DNA of 64,000 nt from QHVT01 sp036389275 (GTDB lineage Bacteria > Acidobacteriota > Thermoanaerobaculia > Gp7-AA8), in NCBI GenBank assembly GCA_036389275.1, contig DASVQE010000033.1, positions 1-64,000 on the forward strand, read 5' to 3'. Positions 58,056 through 64,000 of the stretch are shown piece by piece (the stretch's first letter is position 1; each line of letters begins with the position of its first letter). The notes under the pieces were generated by a model. That model ran no database searches. It saw only the letters and a list, made by a program, of their open reading frames with translations, and had not been told where the DNA came from. The position numbers and the translations under genes were made by a program.

Positions 58056-60308
58056 TCAGCGCCAGCGATCGTACGCCACGGCGGCGAGTGCGGCGAGCAG
58101 CGTGAGCGCGCTGACAATCGCCGACGGGATGATGCGCGGATTGCGATACGTCAGCTCGACGCGGTGCCTGCCCGCGGGCACGACCACGCCCTGAAAGGCG
58201 ACGTTCGTCGGGATCACCGGCGCGCTGTGGCCGTCGATGGCCGCGCGCCAATATTTATGCATCGTATTTGCTGATACTAAATAGGCACGACCGGCGCTCT
58301 CCACGTCGAGCATCACGTGCGACGGATGCTCCTCGACGCGCACCACCTGTCCCGCGGCCGGCGCGAAGACTTCGCCGGAGGTGAAGGCATCGCCGGGCGC
58401 GGTCTCCTGCGTGGCGACGTGATCGGCGACGTCGATGGCCTCGCGTCCCGGCCACAAGCGCGAGGCAAACCAGTAGCGAGGATGCGGACCGATGTCGCGA
58501 ATCTCGACCGGCGAGCCGCGGCGCTGCGCCTCGTCGACGTTCACGAACTGGGCGACCCAGCGCACGTTCGCCGACTGCAGAAACCAGGGATTCCACCCAC
58601 CGCCGCCGCGCTGCCGCACGTCCTGCGCCGTCTTCTCGTACGCCTCGGTGACCAGCAGCGAGGTCTGATCGAGGTCCTGCTCGAGCAGTCCGCGAAAGCC
58701 GAACGCCGACCCGGAGAACGGGAACATGGCGTCGCGCATCACCGCGTCCGTGCGCGGCGCGGACAAAAAGTGCGACATCGCCAGCGGGCTGCCATCCCAT
58801 TCGTCCCATGCCGCCTGATGGAAGAGGCGGAACTGCTCGCGGCCGGCGATGCCATGCGCGGCGCGCGGCTCGTCGAAGTAGCTGCGCGGCGTGCGCGCGG
58901 CGTCGGCGAAGTGGATGAACGAGGCGTCGGCGATGGCAAACGCGACCAGCGCCGCCGCCCACCATCTCGCGTTGCGCGCGGACAGCCTTACCAGCGCCAG
59001 CACCGCCGCGCCGCGCGCCACGTTCATCATCCAGTACGCGTTCCACGGCAGCGCCCGCGCTTCCGCCACCTGCGGCGTCGCCTCCGATCGCGAGCCGCTC
59101 GCCCAGATCGCCAGCGCCACGACCACCCACGTCACGCCCAGCGCGAACGCGGTCTGGCGCAATTTTGCGTCGGACGCAAACCGGTCGACGGCCGCGGCGC
59201 CGGCTACGATGATCACGAACAGCGCCGTCAGCAGAAACTTTTCCGGATAGCGGATCGAGCGAACCAGCCCCACGTCATAGAGGATGCGAAAGAGCGGCGC
59301 GTGCGACCCGAGGGCGAGCAGCAGCGCCATGGCCACAACCGCGAGCGCGTACCACCGTCCGGGCATGCCGCGCAGCAGCGCCGCCAGCGCGGCGATGGCG
59401 ATCAGCAGGCCGGGATAGATCTCCGGGATGAACGGCTCGACGCGCGACGGGTAGAGCTTGCGGATGGCCTGCGCGTTCGTGTCGTCATGCAGCGCGCGGA
59501 AGAGCCGCGGGAACGCCAGCTCGGCGAGCCGCGACGGCGGCGTGCTCCAGTTCGACGCGTACTCCCAGCGGAAGCCTTCGCTGCGCACCGAGTCGCGCGC
59601 GTGATCGACCGCCGGCACGAGCTGCACCGCGGCGATGACCAGGCCCCACACCAGCAGCAGCGCGACGCGCGCCACGCCGCGCCAGTCGCGATCCTCCAGC
59701 CAGCGATAGAGCGCGTACGAGCCGGCCAGTGCGCCGGTCTGGAAGACCGTGACCGGCTCGCCGAGGATGGCCTGCATGCCGAAGAAGAGCGCGCCGAGAG
59801 CCACGTCGCCCATGCGCCGCCTCGCGATCGCGCGATGCGTGAAGAGCAGCACCAGCGGCATCCACGTCATCGCGAACAAAAACGGCAGGCGGATCATCAG
59901 CGACAGATACGGCGCGCCGAAGGCGAACGCGCACGCGCCGAAGAGCGCCGCCGGCGCGCGCAGGTTCAGCTCGCGCAACAGCAGATACATGCCGACCGCC
60001 GCAATGGCGAAGTGCACGACGATGTGCAGTTGAAACGCGAACGCGTACCACGGCAGCAGCACCAGCCACTGCGGCGGATAGAAGAGTTCGTACGCCGGAT
60101 TCGCGGCGAGCGGCTGGCCGCCCTGATAGAACGGATTCCACTGCGGCAGGCCTTCGCTCAGGGTCAGCTCGCGCACGACCTTCTTCATCGGGAAGTGATA
60201 GATGAAGAGATCGCCGCGATAGAAGCCGCGGCCGAGGAAGAGGACGTCGGCGAAGAGCAGCGCGGTGAGCGCGATCAGGATGGCGGCGTTGCGCCGGTCG
60301 GACGACAC
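58056..60308 (-). CDS. YfhO-like multi-helix membrane protein
   Basis: A 750-residue integral membrane protein with about 12 TM helices, then a periplasmic C-terminal part. The segment FYRGDLFIYHFPMKKVVRE, PQWNPFYQGGQPLAANP and YPPQWLVLL at the N-terminus, and SPGFRGLLEQ-like SAFGFRGLLEQD with a final TM, match the YfhO family (GT-C-like fold, linked to lipid-carrier glycosylation). The start is GTG 60308, one base after the DUF1573 gene. It contains a perfect TTTGCGTC-G-GACGCAAA palindrome (59164-59180). The sugar donor and acceptor are unknown. Confidence 0.85.
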   Translation of the reverse strand: MSSDRRNAAILIALTALLFADVLFLGRGFYRGDLFIYHFPMKKVVRELTLSEGLPQWNPFYQGGQPLAANPAYELFYPPQWLVLLPWYAFAFQLHIVVHFAIAAVGMYLLLRELNLRAPAALFGACAFAFGAPYLSLMIRLPFLFAMTWMPLVLLFTHRAIARRRMGDVALGALFFGMQAILGEPVTVFQTGALAGSYALYRWLEDRDWRGVARVALLLVWGLVIAAVQLVPAVDHARDSVRSEGFRWEYASNWSTPPSRLAELAFPRLFRALHDDTNAQAIRKLYPSRVEPFIPEIYPGLLIAIAALAALLRGMPGRWYALAVVAMALLLALGSHAPLFRILYDVGLVRSIRYPEKFLLTALFVIIVAGAAAVDRFASDAKLRQTAFALGVTWVVVALAIWASGSRSEATPQVAEARALPWNAYWMMNVARGAAVLALVRLSARNARWWAAALVAFAIADASFIHFADAARTPRSYFDEPRAAHGIAGREQFRLFHQAAWDEWDGSPLAMSHFLSAPRTDAVMRDAMFPFSGSAFGFRGLLEQDLDQTSLLVTEAYEKTAQDVRQRGGGGWNPWFLQSANVRWVAQFVNVDEAQRRGSPVEIRDIGPHPRYWFASRLWPGREAIDVADHVATQETAPGDAFTSGEVFAPAAGQVVRVEEHPSHVMLDVESAGRAYLVSANTMHKYWRAAIDGHSAPVIPTNVAFQGVVVPAGRHRVELTYRNPRIIPSAIVSALTLLAALAAVAYDRWR
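59164..59180. repeat. Palindrome copy TTTGCGTC-G-GACGCAAA
   Basis: A perfect copy of the 17-bp palindrome within the YfhO-like gene, in a reading phase different from the two copies in the AmiE-NamZ gene. Confidence 0.75.
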
Positions 60309-60309
60309 G

Positions 60310-61143
60310 TCACCGCACCGTGGCCGTCACCTCGAACGACGTGGAGACGGTGGGATCCTTCTTCGACGTCACCTTCAGCGTCTCGCGCAGCTCGCCCGCT
60401 TTCGCGCGCGCGCCGTCGATGGTGACGGTGATGCTCTCCTTCCCTTTCGGCGGCACCACCGGCGCGTGCTCGTAGTAGAGGCAGTGGCAGAGCGAGCGCG
60501 CGATCTGGATCGTCACCGGCTCGTCGGTGCGGTTGGTGATCTCGAACTGCCGCGTGGCCCGCGTCCCTTTGCGGATGACGCCGTAGTCGTGCGTGCGCGG
60601 CTTCAACACCAGCGCGTCGTCCGCCGCGGCCGCAGGCGGCGCCGGCTCGGTCATCGTGTCGGTGGCGCGCGTCGCGGTGGTGGTGCTCTCGGTCACGGCC
60701 GGCTGTTCGACGATGGTCGGCTGCGGCTCGCGGTCGCGGCTGGCGCGCCAGATCATCCAGCCGATCGCGCCGAGGACCGCCAGCGCGACCAGGACGATGA
60801 GAGCAATGCGCAGGTTCGATGGAGGAGGCGCCGCCGGCAGATCCATCGGCGTCACTTCATCATCCATTGGCGTCGTGACCAGCGGCCGCGCGCCGGCGTC
60901 GGTCTTGAGCCGCAGCGGCGCTTCGGGCGTGACCGTGCGCCCGTCGATCTCGTCGAGCTTCGCCAGCGACGCATCGATGCCGGTGATCACGCGCCGATAC
61001 TCTTCCGCCAGCGCCGCCGACGGCGCCTCGGCCATCAGCGCCGCGATCGTGTCGCGATGCCGCCGGTAATTCTGCCGCAGCGCCTCGATCTCTCGCGCGC
61101 GCTCACCGCGCCGCGCGCCGGCCGTGCCGAAGTCGTCGGACAT
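60310..61143 (-). CDS. Membrane-anchored DUF1573-like protein
   Basis: 277 residues: a cytosolic coiled region (10-70), a linker, one TM helix (about 112-132, IALIVLVALAVLGAIGWMIW), a Thr/Pro-rich periplasmic linker and a C-terminal Ig-like DUF1573 domain (about 175-277), with THDYGVIRKGTRATRQFEITN and SLCHC. TACCAT (61155-61150, minus strand) lies 6 nt before the ATG, indicating a leaderless start. It heads the operon DUF1573-yfhO-lprI and possibly the serine hydrolase. Confidence 0.8.
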   Translation of the reverse strand: MSDDFGTAGARRGERAREIEALRQNYRRHRDTIAALMAEAPSAALAEEYRRVITGIDASLAKLDEIDGRTVTPEAPLRLKTDAGARPLVTTPMDDEVTPMDLPAAPPPSNLRIALIVLVALAVLGAIGWMIWRASRDREPQPTIVEQPAVTESTTTATRATDTMTEPAPPAAAADDALVLKPRTHDYGVIRKGTRATRQFEITNRTDEPVTIQIARSLCHCLYYEHAPVVPPKGKESITVTIDGARAKAGELRETLKVTSKKDPTVSTSFEVTATVR

Positions 61144-61149
61144 GGAGTG

Positions 61150-61155
61150 ATGGTA
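61150..61155 (-). promoter_or_regulatory. -10 box TACCAT of the DUF1573-yfhO operon
   Basis: Six bases separate the hexamer from the ATG at 61143 on the minus strand. Confidence 0.45.
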
Positions 61156-61207
61156 TCAGGTGGTGCTCTGCTAGCATCGGCCGATCAACGCGTAAGGAGA
61201 GAGGCCG

Positions 61208-61480
61208 ATGAAGTTCACCATCTCCCAACAGCACGAGGTCAACACGCGCACGATCACGGTGCAGGTCGTCGCCGACTCCGGCAAGAAGCTCACGCGCGTG
61301 GTCACCCGCTACGACAATTTCGTCATCGACGACGACACGCTCAGTCCCGCGGCGTCTTCGTACGAAACCGTGGTCAAGAAAAACGAGGGCATCACCCCGA
61401 ACCAGAAACACACCGTCGCCGTCGAGGCGACGCACAACGACGCCACGACCGACGCCGGCGTGAAGTCGTGGGTCGACTGA
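61208..61480 (+). CDS. Small protein of unknown function, 90 residues
   Basis: MKFTISQQHEVNTRTITVQV opens a compact, probably all-beta protein with no signal peptide or membrane segment. I do not recognise a family. GGAGAGAGG precedes the ATG by 3-11 nt, a good ribosome site, and TAGCAT (61172-61177) is a possible -10. The frame runs to TGA one base before the convergent DUF5916 gene ends. A start, ribosome site and promoter in order make it a credible gene. Confidence 0.7.
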   Translation: MKFTISQQHEVNTRTITVQVVADSGKKLTRVVTRYDNFVIDDDTLSPAASSYETVVKKNEGITPNQKHTVAVEATHNDATTDAGVKSWVD

Positions 61481-61481
61481 C

Positions 61482-64000
61482 CTACATCGGCAGCCAGTAG
61501 GAGAACTTCACCAGGAAGACGTCCTGCGACGGCGCGTTCGGCAGTGCGCTGAGGTCGCGGCCGAAGCGGAAGTCGCCGATCGGCGCGACGTCGGCGCGGT
61601 TCTCGTTCCACACCACGTACAGCGCCGAGCCGGGGCGGAACTCCCACCGCACCACCGCGCTGCCGCGGATGCTGCGGAAGTTGAAGTCGGGGTCGTTGAA
61701 CGAATAGGCAGCCTTCGCCGCGCTGTAGCGGTCGTTCGCGTTGTCGTACGTCACGTCGACCGGCGTGTACTCGTCGTCGCGGGCGCGCGTGAGCTGCTTG
61801 TACGAGTGATAGTCGCCGCTGGCGATGAACGGCTGCAGGTAGAGCTGCATCGACAGCCGCGCGCTCGCCGTCCATTCCGCGCGAATGCCGAAGTCGAGCG
61901 TGCGCTGATCGATCGACGCGAAGAGATACCGCACGCCGTACGTCGGCGTGTACGACGGATCGTTGAACTGCGTGACGTACTGCGCGTAGTCGGTCGAGCT
62001 CCTGTACGTCGGCGAGAGCGTCAGGCGGAGATTCGAGGCCGGGCGATACGTGAGATACACCGTGGCCGTGTTCGAGTGACTGCCGTCCTGCGAGCGCGAC
62101 ACCTCGTACGAATTCTCCATGTAGTACTTCTTGCGCGAGTCGCTGCCGAAGCCGGCGCCGATGTAGCCGCTCCGCGGACGCAGCGCGGCCGGGCCGCCGC
62201 GGGTCTTGCGGTCGTCGATCACCGCGTCGTTCGCGCCCCACCACCCGTAGCCGTACCAGTAGTTCAGCAGGCTGACGAACCAGTTGCCGGCCAGGCCGTT
62301 CGCGGTGAGGTCGTGATCGAAATTCCAGTTCTGATATTTGCCGATCCACCAGCTCCGCTCGCGCGTGTGCTTGCCGAGGGTCTGATCGGTGTACTGCAGC
62401 ACCGCGTGCGTGGCGATGTTGTCGGTGCGCGGCAGGTAGCCGACGTCGTTCAACTCGAAGCCGGGCGAGAGCGCGAGCACCTGCAGGTTCGGGCGCCACT
62501 TGCCGTTCTGCTTGGCGATCATGACCCGGCCGCCGTAGCCACCGAGGGATGTACGGTCGGGATCGAGCTCGACGTGATCGGCGTCGGGGCGCTGGAAGTA
62601 GCGCGCGGCATTCGTCTGCGTCAGCGCGATCGATTCCTTCGAGCCTTCGACCAGCGTCGAGCCGGCCAGCCACTCGAGCAGCCACGACTTGTTGCGGAAC
62701 ATCGTGTAGCCGTCGACGCCGCCGAAGTAGGCGTTCTCACGCAGCGACGGTGCGAGGTTGTCGGAGAGCCTGCGGTTCACGCTCGTGAAGAGAAAGCCGG
62801 CGCGCGAGCCCTTGCCGTACTCCTTCGTCGAGCGCGCCACGAGATAGTTCGTCATCGGCTCGACGGTGTTCTTGCCGACCTCGAGGCCGCGGCGATACCA
62901 GGCCTGCTCGCGATCGGTGAGCGCGTCGAGCACGCCGACGGTCCAGCCGCGGCCGGTCTTGCCGGTGACCTTCGCCGCGCCGAGGATCGTCGTCTCGCCG
63001 GGAGCATCCTGCCAGTCGGCGTCGAGCGACCCTTGCGGCGAGCGGCCGATGCGGCGCGAGTAAAAGTACGTCGGGAAGTAGACGTTGAAGCCCCAGCGGC
63101 TGTTGGCCGGTCCTTCGCCGAAGTTGAAGATGTTGCTGCCCTCGGTGAAGAACGGCCGCTTCTCCGGAAAGAACGTCTCGAACTGCGAGAGATTCAGCAC
63201 GGCCGGATCGACTTCCACCTGGCCGAAGTCGGGATTGATCGTGCCGGTGAGCGTGAGGCTCGAGGTGAGGCCGTACTTGACGTCGACGCCGCCGTCGCCG
63301 CGATTCGACGACGCGGCGATGAACGGATTGTCGGCGCGGCTGTTCAGATCCTGCCGCGCCACCGCGTACGGCACCACCTCGAAGGCGCGCTTCGGCTTGA
63401 TGCCGCTGATGCCTTCGAGATCGGCGAACTGCGAGACGAACGCGCTCACGTTGCGCGGCGTGAAGACGAGGCGCGAGACCTCGTGCGTGCGCGCCGTCGA
63501 GCGGCTGACGTTGAAGCCCCACGTGTGCACGTCGCGGTCCGGAAAGCGGAGCTGCGAGTACGGGATGCGCACCTCGGCCGTCCAGCCGTGCGCGCCGATC
63601 TTCGTCTGCGATTCCCACACCGCGTCCCAACTGGTGTCGTCGTAGATGTCGTTGTAAAGAATCATGTCCATCTGCACGTTCGAGGCGTTCACCACGAACG
63701 CCGCGCCGTTCAGACGGTCGTGCTGCGAGTCGATGCTGATGCGGATGTAGTCGCCGTTATTGAGGTCGCTGTCGCGCCGCGCCAGCAGCGGCGTGACCTT
63801 GCCGTCGTCGTCCATCTCCGCGCCGAAGTAGATGGCGTCGTCGTCGTACACCACGCGCACTTTGGTCTGCAGCTTGGCCGGCTTCCCTTCTTCCGGCTCG
63901 CGCTGGAAAAAGCCGGTGATCACCGGCGCGGTCTGCCAGGCGGCGTCGGAGAGCTCGCCGTCGATCACCGGCGCGGCCGTGGCACGCACCGCCTTGTAGA
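61482..64000 (-). CDS. DUF5916 / CBM9-type outer-membrane protein, 5' end outside the window
   Basis: Partial: about 838 residues to the stop, with the signal peptide and first residues beyond base 64000. The N-terminal carbohydrate-binding family 9-like domain is seen as VIDGELSDAAWQTAPVITGFFQREPEEG and VRVVYDDDAIYFGAEM (first 190 residues). Then comes a DUF5916 beta-barrel region with ELEGISGIKPKRAFEVVPYAV, FETFFPEKRPFFTEG and YSRRIGRSPQG. It ends in FVVWNENRADV-like VVWNENRAD and KFSYWLPM, an aromatic final strand usual for outer-membrane barrels. Such proteins are common in Acidobacteriota and Bacteroidota and probably handle exogenous glycans or peptides. Confidence 0.88.
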   Translation of the reverse strand, partial: YKAVRATAAPVIDGELSDAAWQTAPVITGFFQREPEEGKPAKLQTKVRVVYDDDAIYFGAEMDDDGKVTPLLARRDSDLNNGDYIRISIDSQHDRLNGAAFVVNASNVQMDMILYNDIYDDTSWDAVWESQTKIGAHGWTAEVRIPYSQLRFPDRDVHTWGFNVSRSTARTHEVSRLVFTPRNVSAFVSQFADLEGISGIKPKRAFEVVPYAVARQDLNSRADNPFIAASSNRGDGGVDVKYGLTSSLTLTGTINPDFGQVEVDPAVLNLSQFETFFPEKRPFFTEGSNIFNFGEGPANSRWGFNVYFPTYFYSRRIGRSPQGSLDADWQDAPGETTILGAAKVTGKTGRGWTVGVLDALTDREQAWYRRGLEVGKNTVEPMTNYLVARSTKEYGKGSRAGFLFTSVNRRLSDNLAPSLRENAYFGGVDGYTMFRNKSWLLEWLAGSTLVEGSKESIALTQTNAARYFQRPDADHVELDPDRTSLGGYGGRVMIAKQNGKWRPNLQVLALSPGFELNDVGYLPRTDNIATHAVLQYTDQTLGKHTRERSWWIGKYQNWNFDHDLTANGLAGNWFVSLLNYWYGYGWWGANDAVIDDRKTRGGPAALRPRSGYIGAGFGSDSRKKYYMENSYEVSRSQDGSHSNTATVYLTYRPASNLRLTLSPTYRSSTDYAQYVTQFNDPSYTPTYGVRYLFASIDQRTLDFGIRAEWTASARLSMQLYLQPFIASGDYHSYKQLTRARDDEYTPVDVTYDNANDRYSAAKAAYSFNDPDFNFRSIRGSAVVRWEFRPGSALYVVWNENRADVAPIGDFRFGRDLSALPNAPSQDVFLVKFSYWLPM

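Overview
The window is chromosomal DNA from a high-GC bacterium, most likely an Acidobacteriota member (Thermoanaerobaculia/Vicinamibacteria-like). The evidence is the acidobacterial-type VWFA-related protein, a DUF5916/CBM9 outer-membrane protein, a Ser/Thr kinase-STAND-TPR protein, a WD40-amidohydrolase fusion and many secreted proteases and serine hydrolases. Placement is inferred from gene content only. Coding density is very high. Adjacent genes are often joined by four- or five-base stop/start overlaps (ATGA, GTGA, TTGA, TGATG). At least a dozen first genes carry a TANNNT -10-like hexamer only 6-10 nt before the start codon, which suggests widespread leaderless transcription.

Layout. 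0-9 kb: queA coupled to a WD40-amidohydrolase; divergent mogA; a cytosolic NamZ-type muramidase; a DUF4386-archaemetzincin pair; a cupin-RluA pair. 9-20 kb: an orphan NtrY-like kinase, a CAP protein coupled to a thioredoxin-reductase-like flavoprotein, an M64 peptidase divergent from a VWFA protein, a histone-like DUF6496 protein and a metallo-beta-lactamase-fold hydrolase. 20-22 kb: tRNA-Val(CAC) followed by a two-gene cassette (nucleotidyltransferase plus TIM-barrel) bounded by 19-bp direct repeats. 22-32 kb: a TPR-diguanylate cyclase, a BNR-repeat exoprotein, tRNA-Val(GAC), a protealysin-like peptidase and a large Ig-like exoprotein.

32-37 kb holds translation genes: thrS, infC, rpmI and rplT, with a serine-hydrolase lipoprotein gene intruding on the opposite strand. 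thrS is preceded by a short ORF for a threonine-rich peptide (8 Thr in 21 residues), a perfect intrinsic terminator and a mutually exclusive antiterminator, i.e. a complete leader-peptide attenuator. This is the most striking element in the window. infC starts at an ATT codon behind a strong Shine-Dalgarno.

37-46 kb: a YtrA-type GntR-ABC operon with a clear 38-bp operator, then a TetR-TolC-HlyD-RND efflux operon with operator-like repeats. 46-55 kb: the kinase-STAND protein and a peptidoglycan-salvage operon (sodium symporter, NagZ, and a fusion of an AmiE-like serine hydrolase with NamZ). 54.6-57.4 kb: a convergent gene pair whose junction has been duplicated in tandem (232 bp), next to a frameshifted serine hydrolase. 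57-64 kb: an LprI-like/YfhO/DUF1573 operon, a small unknown gene and a truncated DUF5916 outer-membrane protein.

Intergenic regions hold several unusual repeats: inverted arrays of a GTTCCTCGGA decamer, arrays of heptamers (AACACGG, AGTGCTR), and a dispersed palindrome TTTGCGTC-N-GACGCAAA that also occurs inside genes in three different reading phases. No rRNA, CRISPR array, insertion sequence or integrase was seen.
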